Origin: Candidatus Alistipes stercoravium
GTDB lineage: Bacteria; Bacteroidota; Bacteroidia; Bacteroidales; Rikenellaceae
Direction: 5' to 3'
Assembly: GCA_019119615.1 (NCBI GenBank)
Contig: DWWQ01000004.1
Location: 1 to 64,000, forward strand
Length of the DNA: 64,000 nt
Shown piece after piece: positions 19,703 through 30,654 of the stretch. The translations under genes were made by a program, and so were the position numbers. The notes beneath the pieces were generated by a model, which saw only the letters and a list, made by a program, of their open reading frames with translations, was not told where the DNA came from and made no database searches. How positions within the stretch are numbered: position 1 is the stretch's first letter; each line of letters begins with the position of its first letter.

Positions 19703-21316
19703 TTAGTGTTTGAAATCGGCGAAAAAGTCGTTGCCCTTGTCATCGACGATGATGAAGGCGGGGAAGTTCTCGACGTAGATCTTGCGCACGGCCTCCATGC
19801 CCAGTTCGGGGAAGTCCACGACCTCGACCGACTTGATGGAGTTCTTGGCCAGGATCGCCGCCGGACCGCCGATCGAACCCAGGTAGAAGCCGCCGTTGGC
19901 CTTGCAGGCGTCCGTTACGGCCTGCGAGCGGTTGCCCTTGGCCACCATCACCATCGAGCCGCCGTGCTTCTGGAACAGATCGACATAGGGGTCCATACGT
20001 CCTGCCGTCGTCGGGCCGAACGATCCCGAAGCCATGCCGGCAGGAGTCTTTGCCGGACCGGCGTAGTAAACCGGGTGCTTCTTGAAGTACTCGGGCATCG
20101 GCTTGCCCTCGTCGAGCATCTGCTTGATGCGGGCGTGGGCGATGTCGCGGGCCACGATGAGCGTGCCGCGCAGGTTCAGACGCGTCTTGATCGGATACTT
20201 CGTCAGGATCTCGCGCACCTTGTCCATACCCTCGTCCAGATCGATGTCCACCGCGGGCGACATGGCCGGAGCCTCCTTCGGCAGGAAGCGGGCAGGGTTC
20301 TTCTCGAGCTCCTCGAGGAAGATGCCCTCGGGCGTGATCTTCGCCTTGATGTTGCGGTCGGCCGAGCAGCTGACGCCGATGGCCACGGGGCACGAGGCGG
20401 CGTGGCGCGGCGCGCGGATCACGCGCACGTCATGCACGAGGTACTTGCCGCCGAACTGGGCGCCCACACCGCTCTCGCGGCAGATCTTGAGCACCTTCTC
20501 CTCCCACTCCAGATCGCGGAAGCAGCGGCCGCCCTCGTTGCCCGAGGTCGGAAGCTCGTCGAGGTAGCCGGCCGAAGCCTTCTTCACCGTCGAGAGGCAC
20601 ATCTCGGCCGACGTGCCGCCGATGCAGATGGCCAGGTGGTAGGGCGGGCAGGCCGACGTGCCGAGGTCGAAGATATGCTGCTGGATGAATTTCGTGAGCG
20701 ACTCCTCGTTGAGCAGCGCCTTGGTCTGCTGGTAGAGGAAGGTCTTGTTGGCCGAGCCGCCACCCTTGGTGATGAAGAGGAACTCGTACTCCATGCCGGG
20801 CTTGCCGCCGTAGATGTCGATCTGCGCCGGAAGGTTCGTGCCCGAGTTCTTCTCGTCGATCATCGTGAAGGGTACGACCTGCGAATAGCGGAGGTTGCGC
20901 TCCTTATAGGTCTCATAGACACCCTTTGCGATGCACTCGGCATCGTCGGCGCCGGTCCAGACATCCTCGCCCTTGTGGCCGATGCAGATGGCCGTACCGG
21001 TATCCTGGCAGGTCGGGAGCTCGCCCTCGGCGGCCACGCACTGGTTGAGCAGCATCGTGTAGGCCACGAACTTGTCGTTGTCGGTAGCCTCGGGATCATC
21101 GAGGATGTTGCGCAGCTTCTGCAGATGCGCCGAGCGCAGGTAGAACGAGACGTCCGAGTAGGCCGCCTTCGAAAGCAGTTCGAGACCTGCGGGGTCCACC
21201 TTCAAGATCTTGCGTCCGTCGCACTCGACGACCTTCACATAATCCTTCGTCAAAAGACGGTACTTCGTTTTGTCCTCCTGAATCGGGAAGGGCTCCTGAT
21301 AAATGAAGTCTGCCAT
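19703..21316 (-). CDS. Class I (Fe-S) fumarate hydratase
   Basis: [27 protein letters not shown]...[23 protein letters not shown]...[19 protein letters not shown]. Confidence 0.94.
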   Translation of the reverse strand: MADFIYQEPFPIQEDKTKYRLLTKDYVKVVECDGRKILKVDPAGLELLSKAAYSDVSFYLRSAHLQKLRNILDDPEATDNDKFVAYTMLLNQCVAAEGELPTCQDTGTAICIGHKGEDVWTGADDAECIAKGVYETYKERNLRYSQVVPFTMIDEKNSGTNLPAQIDIYGGKPGMEYEFLFITKGGGSANKTFLYQQTKALLNEESLTKFIQQHIFDLGTSACPPYHLAICIGGTSAEMCLSTVKKASAGYLDELPTSGNEGGRCFRDLEWEEKVLKICRESGVGAQFGGKYLVHDVRVIRAPRHAASCPVAIGVSCSADRNIKAKITPEGIFLEELEKNPARFLPKEAPAMSPAVDIDLDEGMDKVREILTKYPIKTRLNLRGTLIVARDIAHARIKQMLDEGKPMPEYFKKHPVYYAGPAKTPAGMASGSFGPTTAGRMDPYVDLFQKHGGSMVMVAKGNRSQAVTDACKANGGFYLGSIGGPAAILAKNSIKSVEVVDFPELGMEAVRKIYVENFPAFIIVDDKGNDFFADFKH

Positions 21317-21813
21317 AATTCCAGTACTTATTATTAATGTTCGTGTATGATCGGAACCGTACGCCGCGCAGCATCTCTCCGCGGCGGGCCTCCGGAAGCG
21401 GCACGCAGGGCGTTCCTCTCTCCGAAGGGTGCTCCGGTGCGCCAAACGGGTCCCACTCAAGGCAAAAGCCCCGCCCGGGACCTGTCCCCCGCTCCGGAAA
21501 CTCCGTGCAAATTTACAAAAAACAATCCGTTTTGCACAACTATTTTCGGTGGACTGTTATTTTTTTCACAAAAAAAATGCATTGTCCGGATTTTTCCCTA
21601 AATTTGCAATGATCGGGTGTGTTTTTCCATCGCCTGCCGCTACCCCGCAAAACGCAGCAGACCACCCGGAAAGGCACTGAAAAAGGGATCCGAAGGGCAC
21701 ACGGGATACCTCCGGGCGACCGCAGCCCCCATCCCCAAAAACGCATGTGGCACCGAAGTGCGGGGCCGCCCGTTATTTTTTCACGAAACGGAGGCTTTAT
21801 TTAGATTTTTTAG

Positions 21814-21821
21814 TAAATTTG
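21814..21821 (+). promoter_or_regulatory. Bacteroidota -7 box (TAAATTTG) of fba
   Basis: TAnnTTTG consensus 42 nt upstream of the fba ATG. Confidence 0.5.
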
Positions 21822-21863
21822 CATCGCCGAAAAACGACAAGATTCACTTAAACACTCAATAGT

Positions 21864-22865
21864 ATGGTATCGTACAAAGATCTGGGCCTCGTGAACACCC
21901 GCGAGATGTTCGCCAAGGCCATCAAGGGCGGCTACGCCGTTCCGGCTTTCAACTTCAACAACATGGAGCAGCTCCAGGCCATCATCCAGGCTGCTGCCGA
22001 GACCAAGTCGCCGGTGATCCTCCAGGTTTCGAAGGGCGCCCGCAACTACGCCAACCAGACCCTGCTGCGCTACATGGCCGAAGGTGCCGTGGAGTATGCC
22101 AAGGAGCTGGGCTGGGCAAAGCCCCAGATCGTCCTGCACCTCGACCACGGAGATTCGTTCGAACTCTGCAAGAGCTGCGTGGACATGGGCTTCTCGTCGG
22201 TGATGATCGACGGTTCGTCGCTGCCCTATGACGAGAACGTCGCCCTGACGAAGAAGGTCGTGGAGTATGCCCACCAGTTCGACGTAACGGTCGAAGGCGA
22301 GCTGGGCGTGCTGGCCGGCGTCGAGGACGAGGTAGCCGCCGAGGAGAGCCACTACACCAAGCCCGAGGAGGTCGTTGATTTCGTAACGAAGACCGGCGTG
22401 GATTCGCTGGCCATCTCGATCGGCACTTCGCACGGAGCCTACAAGTTCACGCCCGAGCAGTGCACCGTGGATCCCAAGACGGGCCGTCTGGTTCCGCCCC
22501 CCCTGGCATTCGACGTGCTCGCAGCCATCGAGAAGGAGCTTCCGGGCTTCCCCATCGTGCTCCACGGATCGTCGTCGGTACCCCAGGAGGAGGTCGATAC
22601 GATCAACAAGTACGGCGGTGCGCTGAAGGCTGCCGTAGGTATTCCCGAGGAGGAGCTGCGCCAGGCTGCCAAGAGCGCTGTCTGCAAGATCAACATCGAC
22701 TCCGACTCGCGTCTTGCCATGACGGCCGCCATCCGCGAGGTCTTCGCCACGAAGCCCGCCGAGTTCGACCCGCGCAAGTACCTGGGTCCGGCCCGCGACA
22801 ACATGAAGAAGCTCTACATCCACAAGATCAAGGAGGTTCTCGGTTCGGACGGCAAGGCCGAGTAA
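21864..22865 (+). CDS. fba: Class II fructose-bisphosphate aldolase
   Basis: GYAVPAFNFNNMEQLQAI...VLHLDHGDSFELCKSCVDMGFSSVMIDGS...PIVLHGSSSVP. Confidence 0.95.
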   Translation: MVSYKDLGLVNTREMFAKAIKGGYAVPAFNFNNMEQLQAIIQAAAETKSPVILQVSKGARNYANQTLLRYMAEGAVEYAKELGWAKPQIVLHLDHGDSFELCKSCVDMGFSSVMIDGSSLPYDENVALTKKVVEYAHQFDVTVEGELGVLAGVEDEVAAEESHYTKPEEVVDFVTKTGVDSLAISIGTSHGAYKFTPEQCTVDPKTGRLVPPPLAFDVLAAIEKELPGFPIVLHGSSSVPQEEVDTINKYGGALKAAVGIPEEELRQAAKSAVCKINIDSDSRLAMTAAIREVFATKPAEFDPRKYLGPARDNMKKLYIHKIKEVLGSDGKAE

Positions 22866-22884
22866 GGATCGGTTCCCGAAAACG

Positions 22885-22920
22885 AAAAACCGGAGGTTCG
22901 CAAAGAACCCCCGGTTTTTT
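22885..22920 (+). terminator. Rho-independent terminator of fba
   Basis: AAAAACCGGaGGTTC-gcaaa-GAACCcCCGGTTTTTT. Confidence 0.8.
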
Positions 22921-23093
22921 ATTAATTCTAATATATAAGAAACTCATAAAAACTTGCTATATTTGCATATCATAATAAGACAAAAATGTGGCTATTTATT
23001 TTCGTATTTGGATTTCTCGGCTGTATGAGTCAAGCATTCAAGGATGCCGATAAATAACGCATCGTTTCAATTGTACTATTACATTCTTGCCGC

Positions 23094-24053
23094 CTATTGC
23101 CGGTTGTCGGGAATGTATTTTTCGACAAACGCGCCCACGCGCCGCGTATACTCCTCGCGGTTGTCGCGGTAGGACATGGCATGCGCGGCACCCGGAACGA
23201 CCCACAACTCCTTTTCGCCCGGCTTGGCCTCGTAGAGCGGATAGACCATGCGCGTGGGGACGAAATCGTCGGCATCTCCGTGGATGAAGAGCATCGGACG
23301 GTCGCAGCGCGCCACCTGCCGGAGGGCCGAAGCCTCGCGGAAATTCCAGCCATAGCGCAGGTCGCAGAGCCAGCTGGCCACATGCAGCAGCGGGAAAGCC
23401 GGCAGCGAGAACTGCTCGCGGAGCTCCTTCGAGAACTGGTCCCAGACGCTCGTATAGCCGCAATCCTCGACGAAGCACTTCACATAGGGCTGCTGCGCCT
23501 CTCCCGAAACCATCATCGTCGTGGCGGCCCCCATCGAGATGCCGTGCACGACCATCCGCGTATTCCCGCCGAAGATCGCGTTCGCCACCTCCATCCACTG
23601 CAGGACGTCGAGCCGGTCGCGCCACCCCATCCGGATGGCCCGGCCTTCGCTCGCTCCGTGGTAATGCAGGTCGGGCAGCAGGATGTTGAAACCCAGGTCG
23701 TGGTTGTAGAGGTAGCCGATCATCAGCATCCGCACGGCATTGTCCGTATAGCCGTGGACGATCACCGCCGTCCGGTCCGTCGGCTGCGGCGCCGCGGCAT
23801 AGATCGCATGCAGCCGCTCGCCCTCCGCTCCCGTAATGACCGTATCGCGCAGGGCCCCCGTCGTGCGGAGGCTGTCGATCCATCCCTCGAGGAAGGGATA
23901 TTCCTCACACATATATTTATAGGAGGAGGCCTCCTTCTCCGCCATCACCGCATCGGGCCGCAGGGCATAGGAGAGCAGGTAGAAGCTGCCTCCCAAAAGG
24001 GCCGCCGCTACGACCAGCACGACAACGGCAGCGATTCGAACAATCCGTTTCAT
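23094..24053 (-). CDS. Alpha/beta hydrolase with N-terminal membrane anchor
   Basis: TAVIVHGYTDNAVRMLMIG...MVVHGISMGAATTMMVSG (GxSxG), PMLFIHGDADDFVPTRM. Confidence 0.88.
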   Translation of the reverse strand: MKRIVRIAAVVVLVVAAALLGGSFYLLSYALRPDAVMAEKEASSYKYMCEEYPFLEGWIDSLRTTGALRDTVITGAEGERLHAIYAAAPQPTDRTAVIVHGYTDNAVRMLMIGYLYNHDLGFNILLPDLHYHGASEGRAIRMGWRDRLDVLQWMEVANAIFGGNTRMVVHGISMGAATTMMVSGEAQQPYVKCFVEDCGYTSVWDQFSKELREQFSLPAFPLLHVASWLCDLRYGWNFREASALRQVARCDRPMLFIHGDADDFVPTRMVYPLYEAKPGEKELWVVPGAAHAMSYRDNREEYTRRVGAFVEKYIPDNRQ

Positions 24054-24142
24054 GATTTTCCGGTTTTATGCATACAAAACAGCCGTCGGAGCAAAAATCC
24101 TGCCCCGACGGCCGTTCTCGTTTTCACCTGCCGGGTCAAGGA

Positions 24143-25093
24143 TCAGTTCTTGCCCAGCTTGGTGCGGATATGTGCGAGCATGTCGTCGGTCATGCGCGAG
24201 AGGTCCCATTCGGGTTTCCAGCCCCACTCCTCGCGGGCGCAGGTGTCGTCCAGCGAATTGGGCCAGCTCTCGGCAATCTCGCGCTTCACGGGATCGATGT
24301 CGTAGTTCATCTTGAAGTCCGGCAGCCGCTTGCGGATCTCGGCATAGATGATCTCGGGCGTGAAGCTCATCGACGCGATGTTGAAGCTGTTGCGGTGCAC
24401 GAGTTTCGAAGGATCGGCCTCCATGAGCTCCACGCAGGCGCGCAGGGCATCGGGCATGTAGATCATGTCCATGTAGACGTCGGCCGGCACGGGACAGGTG
24501 AAATGCCCGCTGCGGATCGCCTCATAGTAGATCTCGACGGCGTAGTCCGTCGTGCCGCCTCCGGGAAGCGTAACGTTCGAGATGATGCCCGGGAAACGCA
24601 CCGAACGGGTATCGACACCGAACTTGTGGTGGTAATAGTTGCCCAGCATCTCGCCCGTAACCTTGCAGACGCCGTAGATGGTCGTCGGCTGCATGATCGT
24701 ATCCTGCGGGGTCTTGTCCTTGGGCGACGTGGGGCCGAAGGCTCCGATCGACGAAGGCGTAAAGAGGGCGCAGTGGTGCTGGCGGGCCACCTCAAGCGAA
24801 TTGTTCAGCGCTCCCATATTGACGTTCCAGGCCATCTGGGGATTCCGCTCGCCCACGGCGGAGAGCAGCGCCACGAGGTTGAAGATCGTATCGACGTGGT
24901 ACCTTGCCACCACCGATGCCATAGCCGTGGCATCAAGGGCGTTGAGCACCTCGAAGGGGCCGTCTTCTCCCAAAGATTTGCATTCGCGCATGTCGGTGGC
25001 CACGACGTTCGCCCCACCGTAGATCTTGCGCAGATAAACTGTCAGCTCGGAACCGATCTGGCCTCCGGCGCCTACTATCAGAATACGTTTCAT
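24143..25093 (-). CDS. NAD-dependent epimerase/dehydratase (L-threonine dehydrogenase-like SDR)
   Basis: MKRILIVGAGGQIGSELTVYLRKIYG; YGVCKVTGEMLGNYYHHKFGVDTRSVRFPGIIS. Confidence 0.87.
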   Translation of the reverse strand: MKRILIVGAGGQIGSELTVYLRKIYGGANVVATDMRECKSLGEDGPFEVLNALDATAMASVVARYHVDTIFNLVALLSAVGERNPQMAWNVNMGALNNSLEVARQHHCALFTPSSIGAFGPTSPKDKTPQDTIMQPTTIYGVCKVTGEMLGNYYHHKFGVDTRSVRFPGIISNVTLPGGGTTDYAVEIYYEAIRSGHFTCPVPADVYMDMIYMPDALRACVELMEADPSKLVHRNSFNIASMSFTPEIIYAEIRKRLPDFKMNYDIDPVKREIAESWPNSLDDTCAREEWGWKPEWDLSRMTDDMLAHIRTKLGKN

Positions 25094-25205
25094 CTGTTTG
25101 TGGTTGTAATTGCGTAGTAAAGATAGAAAATAATTGTGAAAAGCGCACATTTTTTTGGTCATTTCATTTTTCTTATGTACTTTTGCACCACTCGAACAGA
25201 AAACT

Positions 25206-25277
<72 letters not shown>

Positions 25278-25292
25278 CGATCTTCGAAGAAG

Positions 25293-25322
25293 CGGTGCTA
25301 TCCGGAAGGATGGCACCGTTTC
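25293..25322 (+). terminator. Probable terminator downstream of tRNA-Thr
   Basis: CGGTGCtATCC-ggaa-GGATgGCACCGTTTC. Confidence 0.55.
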
Positions 25323-26133
25323 GTGTTTCAGGCCCGGCATCCGGAGAAGGCCCGCCGCTCGGGAGAACAAAAACCCGAATCGAACCTCGGACAACTCTCC
25401 GATCGGCTTCGGAGTCCGCCCCATTCAACTTTGGAACAGACCCGGCTCCGAACGGCTGCAATCCAAGCAAAACGGTCGTTTTCGCACAATTAAACAAAAG
25501 CCATGCATTTTGCTTACAATTTGTTTCTGTTTTCCGCTCCGATACGGTCTGAAAATCCGTATTTCACGGCTTCCTTACACTGAATCCCCTTCGCTTCCGA
25601 TTGCAATACACTGGTAGACAATATATTAATAAAACATCGCCAAATTCGCCAATTTTCATTTCGAATCCAAATACATAGCCCAAACAGACGTAAAAACTAT
25701 TCGAAAAAACGATTTTTTTCATCGTTTTTATATTTTTAACCAACAAATTCCACCGTAACGGCATATTTTAAATACAACATCCGATTATCGCCCCTGCCAT
25801 AAAAACAAAGATCGGATTTACGAAAAGCATATACTAAATAATCATATTTTATAACCAGAATATATTATACACAATGAAAAAAAGGGGTCTTTTTTCATAT
25901 TTTTCATAATAAACCTTGCCTATTTTTCAAGAAAATGCAATAAATTTGAAACAGACGATAACTCCGCTTATTTTCTGCGAATTATATTGAAAAAATTCGC
26001 CGGGGATCGGTTTTCGGAGTGTCAAAATCGCACCATAAGAGCCTTTTTTGCTTATAATCCGGGACTTGCGACTGGCGTCCCCCGTATGATAATATTTCCT
26101 ATATTTGCGCCGCAAGAAAGTCCTTTTTTTCCT

Positions 26134-29082
26134 ATGCAAAGAAAAATTCTACTCTTACTTCTCACACTCTTCGTGTGTGCCATGTCCGTTGCATCCCCGT
26201 CAGGAGGGGGAGGTCTCGTTACCGTCAGCGGTATCGTTACTTCGGCAGAGGACAAACAGCCCCTGATCGGGGTGAACGTGATCTCCGGAGCCACGTCGGG
26301 CGTCTCGACGCTCGCCGACGGAAGCTACTCCATCGAGGTGGCCCCCGGAACCAAACTTCTGTTCCAGTACATCGGTTACAAGGCCGTGGAGTACACGGTC
26401 CCCGACGGAGCGTCGAAGGTAACCTACAACCTCGAGATGCAGAGCGACACGCAGGCCCTCGAAGATGTGGTGGTCATCGCCTATGGCGTCCGCAAGAAGG
26501 GCACCATCGCCGGCTCGGTTTCGACCGTCAAGGCCGAAAAGATCGAAAGCACCCCGACGGCCGCCTTCGACCAGGCCCTCCAGGGTCAGGTCCCGGGACT
26601 TACGGTCCTCTCCAGCTCGGGCGAGCCCAGCGAGTCGGCCGAACTGACGATCCGAGGCACCAACTCGATCAACGCCGGCACCGACCCGCTCTTCGTACTC
26701 GACGGCATCGTCATCTCGGCCTCGGACTTCAACGCCATCAACCCGGCCGACATCGAAAGCCTCTCGGTGCTGAAGGACGCCTCCTCGACCTCGATCTACG
26801 GAGCCCGTGCCGCCAACGGCGTGGTGGTCATCACGACCAAGCGCGGACGCATGGCCGACCATCCGGTCATCAACTACCGCATGCAGCTCGGTTTCTCGCA
26901 GCTCGCCTACGGCAACTGGGACCAGATGAACACCGCCGAGCGTATCCAGTATGAAAAGGAGATCGGCATGACCGAGGGCAAAAACTACGCCCTGTTGAGC
27001 AAGACCGACGTGAACTGGCTCGACGAGGTCTTCAACGACGCCGCCCTGCTCCAGAGCTACGAGCTCTCCGTCTCGGGCGCCAACGAGAAGACGAACTACT
27101 ACGTCTCGGGCGGCTACTACGATCAGGAGGGTATCGCTCCCGGATCGGACTTCAACCGCTACTCGCTGCGTGCGAACGTCGAGCAGCGCGCCGCCAAATG
27201 GCTCAAGGTGGGCACCAACACGCTGCTCAACTACCAGGAGATGGCGCTCGCCCAGTCGGGAGACTACACGATCGTAACGCCGATCTCGGCCGCTCGCTTC
27301 ATGATGCCCTACTGGAATCCGCGCCGTCCCGACGGCTCGATCGCCTCGATCGAGGACGGCAGCTGGAAGGGCGAAGGCCAGAACCCGCTGGAGTGGATCG
27401 AGAACAATCCCGTAAGCTACAAGAAATACAAACTCATCTCGGCACTCTTCGCCGAGGCCACCCCAATCGAGGGTCTGACGATCAAGTCGCAGTTCAACGT
27501 CGATTACTCGCATGCCACGGGCTTCGGCGTCTCCTATCCGGAGTACATGCCCAACCTGGGCGTGGGAACCGCCTCGCGCAACTCTTCCGACGGTCTGACC
27601 CTTTCGGTAACCAACACGGTGAACTACCGTTTCCGCGTCGGTCAGGACCACGACTTCAACTTCCTCGTCGGTCAGGAGGGCATCGACTACCATTACGAAT
27701 CGTTCGGCGTTACGACGCAGGGCCAGAACAACGACAAGCTGACCAGCATCTCGACCGGTACGCGCGCCGTATCGTGGGAGGACGAACTGGACAACGACTA
27801 CGGCTTCCTTTCGTTCTTCGGCCGCGGCGAATACAACTATGCCAACCGCTACTACACCGACTTCTCGATCCGTACGGATGCCGCGTCGCGTTTCGGCGCT
27901 TCGAACCGCTGGGGTGTCTTCTGGTCGGTGGGCTTCATGTGGAACATGCGCAACGAAGCCTTCCTCAAGGATGCCGGCAACTGGCTCACCAACGCCCAGA
28001 TCTCCCTTTCGACGGGTACCTCGGGTAACTCCTCGATCCCCAATTACGAGCACCTGGCTCTGGTATCGGGCGGTCTGGACTATGTCGGCACGGCCGGCAT
28101 CGCTCCTTACTCGCAGGGCAACGAGGAACTCAGCTGGGAATCGACCTGGACGACCAACCTCGGCCTGCACTTCGGCTTCTGGAACCGTCTGAACGTGGAC
28201 CTGGAGTTCTACAACAAGAAGACGAGCGACATGCTGATGTCCGTACCCCAGTCCTACACGGACAACGGATTCGGCTTCCGCTGGGACAACATCGGCGCGA
28301 TGGCCAATCGCGGCGTCGAGATCAACCTCACCGGAACGGTCATCGCCACCGACAACTTCAACTGGTCGCTCAACGCCAACGTCTCCTACAACCAGAACGA
28401 AATCACGGAGCTCTACCACGGCGTTCAGGAGTACGAGATCGCCTCGTCCGACCTGAAGTATGTCGTCGGACACAGCATCGGCGAGTTCTACATCAACCGT
28501 TTCGCCGGCGTAAACCCCGCCAACGGCGACGCCCTCTGGTACACGAAGGACGGAGAGCTGACCAACGAACTGCGCGACGAGGACAAGGTGATGGTCGGCA
28601 AGAGCTTCATCGCCCCCTGGCAGGGCGGCTTCGGCACGAACCTCAGCTGGAAGGGCATCGCCCTCTCGGCCCAGTTCTCGTGGGTGGCCGACCGCTGGAT
28701 GATCAACAACGACCGCTACTTCGACGAGTCGAACGGACGTTTCGCCTCCTACAACCAGTCGAAGCGTCTGCTCAACCGCTGGAAGGAACCCGGCGACATC
28801 ACCGACATCCCGCGCCACGGCGTCTACACCGAGTTCGACAGCCGTCTGCTCGAGGATGCCTCGTTCCTGCGTCTGAAAAACCTCATGCTCAGCTACACCT
28901 TCCCCAAGGAGCTGCTCGGCAAGACCCGTTTCATCAGCGGCGTGAGAATCTACGCCCAGGCCCAGAACCTGCTGACCTTCACGAAGTTCTCCGGACTTGA
29001 CCCGGAGGGCAACAGCAACCGCTACGCCGCGGAGTACCCGATGACCCGCCAGTATACGTTCGGTCTCGACTTAACCTTCTAA
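26134..29082 (+). CDS. SusC/RagA family TonB-linked outer membrane protein
   Basis: Signal peptide; carboxypeptidase-like domain (VSGIVTSAEDKQPLIGVNV), plug (TIRGTNSINAGTDPLFVLDGI...VLKDASSTSIYGARAANGVVVITTKRG). Confidence 0.96.
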   Translation: MQRKILLLLLTLFVCAMSVASPSGGGGLVTVSGIVTSAEDKQPLIGVNVISGATSGVSTLADGSYSIEVAPGTKLLFQYIGYKAVEYTVPDGASKVTYNLEMQSDTQALEDVVVIAYGVRKKGTIAGSVSTVKAEKIESTPTAAFDQALQGQVPGLTVLSSSGEPSESAELTIRGTNSINAGTDPLFVLDGIVISASDFNAINPADIESLSVLKDASSTSIYGARAANGVVVITTKRGRMADHPVINYRMQLGFSQLAYGNWDQMNTAERIQYEKEIGMTEGKNYALLSKTDVNWLDEVFNDAALLQSYELSVSGANEKTNYYVSGGYYDQEGIAPGSDFNRYSLRANVEQRAAKWLKVGTNTLLNYQEMALAQSGDYTIVTPISAARFMMPYWNPRRPDGSIASIEDGSWKGEGQNPLEWIENNPVSYKKYKLISALFAEATPIEGLTIKSQFNVDYSHATGFGVSYPEYMPNLGVGTASRNSSDGLTLSVTNTVNYRFRVGQDHDFNFLVGQEGIDYHYESFGVTTQGQNNDKLTSISTGTRAVSWEDELDNDYGFLSFFGRGEYNYANRYYTDFSIRTDAASRFGASNRWGVFWSVGFMWNMRNEAFLKDAGNWLTNAQISLSTGTSGNSSIPNYEHLALVSGGLDYVGTAGIAPYSQGNEELSWESTWTTNLGLHFGFWNRLNVDLEFYNKKTSDMLMSVPQSYTDNGFGFRWDNIGAMANRGVEINLTGTVIATDNFNWSLNANVSYNQNEITELYHGVQEYEIASSDLKYVVGHSIGEFYINRFAGVNPANGDALWYTKDGELTNELRDEDKVMVGKSFIAPWQGGFGTNLSWKGIALSAQFSWVADRWMINNDRYFDESNGRFASYNQSKRLLNRWKEPGDITDIPRHGVYTEFDSRLLEDASFLRLKNLMLSYTFPKELLGKTRFISGVRIYAQAQNLLTFTKFSGLDPEGNSNRYAAEYPMTRQYTFGLDLTF

Positions 29083-29091
29083 TCAACAGCC

Positions 29092-30633
29092 ATGAACAAG
29101 TTCTTACGCAATATCAAACTCGGCATCCTCGCGCTCACGGCGCTCGTCGGCATGAGCTCCTGTCTGGACAAGTATCCCGGCAGCGCCATTCCCGAGAAGG
29201 ATGCCATGCAAACCTTTGCCGACGCCGAGCAGCATCTGATCGGCATCTACGCACAGCTCATGAGCGGCGCACTGTACAGCGGGTACCTCACCCTGCTGCC
29301 CGATATCCAGTGCGACCTGGCCTATGCCGTCGAGGGCAACTCGAACACCTACGGCGACTTCTGGCTCTGGAAGGTGCGCCCGACGGACCTCCTCATCCAG
29401 GATGTCTACGCCCAGCTCTACGCCGTAATCGGCGCCTGCAACTTCTACCTCGACCGCATCGACGACGTCGTGGCCCGGGAGACGAGCGACACGAACCTCG
29501 AAACGCTCGACCAGTACACCGGCGAGGTGCATGCCATCCGCGCCCTCTGCTATTCGGAACTCATCAAGTGCTTCTGCGAGGCCTATGACCCCTCCCGCGC
29601 CGAACAGCAGCAGGGCGTCGTGCTGCGCACGAAATATTTCGAGAAGGAGCCCGTCAAACGCGCCTCGCTTTACGATTCCTACCGCTTCGTGCTCGACGAT
29701 CTGACCGTTGCCGAGGAGCTCATGGACGAGGACGAGGATACGCCCAACAACTACTACATGTCGCAGGCCGCCGTGCAGGCCATCCGCGCCCGCGTGGCTC
29801 TCTACATGCAGAACTGGGAGGAGGCCATCAAGTACTCGAGCATCCTGCTCGACGACAAGAAGGATACGTTCGAACTCACCTCGTTCCAGGATACGGCTCC
29901 CGACGGCGCCACCACGTTCGACTACATGTGGGCCTATGACCTGGGCTCGGAGGTGATCTGGCGCATCGGTTTTACGAGCACCTCCTACGGAGGCGCCCTG
30001 GGCACCGTTTTCCTCAATTTCAACCGCGACTATACCTACTTCTACCCCGATTATGTTCCGGCCCAGTGGGTGCTCGACGCCTACGAGGACAACGACCTGC
30101 GCGGCGAGAGCTACTTCGCCGACTCGGACGACGGCATCACCATCGGCTACACGAACGGCCTGGAGTGGCCGCTGCTGGTCAAGTACTACGGCAACCGCTC
30201 GATCTTCATCCCGCAGCGTATCTTCCAGGTTTCGATGCCCAAGCCGCTGCGCCTGGCCGAGCAGTATCTGATCCGTGCCGAGGCCTATTGCCGGCAGGCA
30301 AGCCCGCGCGCGGATCTGGCTCAGAAGGACCTCGAGACGCTGCGTGCCACCCGGTTCCTGTCGGGCGGCATGATCAACCTCTCGGGCAACTGGCAGACCG
30401 ACGTGAAGACCTTCTCCGAGGAGCGCGTGCGCGAGCTCTACATGGAGGGCTTCCGCCTGCAGGACCTCAAGCGCTGGGGCCTGGGATTCGAGCGTACGCC
30501 GCAGTCCTGCACCCAGGACGAGGGCAACAACCTCCGCATCGAAGCCGGCGACCCGCTCTTCGTATGGCCCATTCCCCAGCACGAACTGGAGTCCCCGGGA
30601 TCGGAGATTACCCCCAACGAAAGCAACAAATAG
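29092..30633 (+). CDS. RagB/SusD family lipoprotein
   Basis: Lipobox GMSSCLDKYPGS; SusD-like helical architecture; C-terminal RVRELYMEGFRLQDLKRWG; directly after susC. Confidence 0.93.
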   Translation: MNKFLRNIKLGILALTALVGMSSCLDKYPGSAIPEKDAMQTFADAEQHLIGIYAQLMSGALYSGYLTLLPDIQCDLAYAVEGNSNTYGDFWLWKVRPTDLLIQDVYAQLYAVIGACNFYLDRIDDVVARETSDTNLETLDQYTGEVHAIRALCYSELIKCFCEAYDPSRAEQQQGVVLRTKYFEKEPVKRASLYDSYRFVLDDLTVAEELMDEDEDTPNNYYMSQAAVQAIRARVALYMQNWEEAIKYSSILLDDKKDTFELTSFQDTAPDGATTFDYMWAYDLGSEVIWRIGFTSTSYGGALGTVFLNFNRDYTYFYPDYVPAQWVLDAYEDNDLRGESYFADSDDGITIGYTNGLEWPLLVKYYGNRSIFIPQRIFQVSMPKPLRLAEQYLIRAEAYCRQASPRADLAQKDLETLRATRFLSGGMINLSGNWQTDVKTFSEERVRELYMEGFRLQDLKRWGLGFERTPQSCTQDEGNNLRIEAGDPLFVWPIPQHELESPGSEITPNESNK

Positions 30634-30654
30634 TAACCACATAGCAGATCGATC

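Noticed and set aside
17774-21337. 1187-aa plus-strand ORF
   Set aside because: Antisense to batD and fumarase; no recognisable domain; GC-driven open frame.
25987-26133. In-frame N-terminal extension of SusC (MKKFAGDRF...)
   Set aside because: A proper signal peptide starts at 26134, and the -7 box lies inside the extension.
26200-28818. 872-aa minus-strand ORF
   Set aside because: Antisense to susC with biased composition; artefact.
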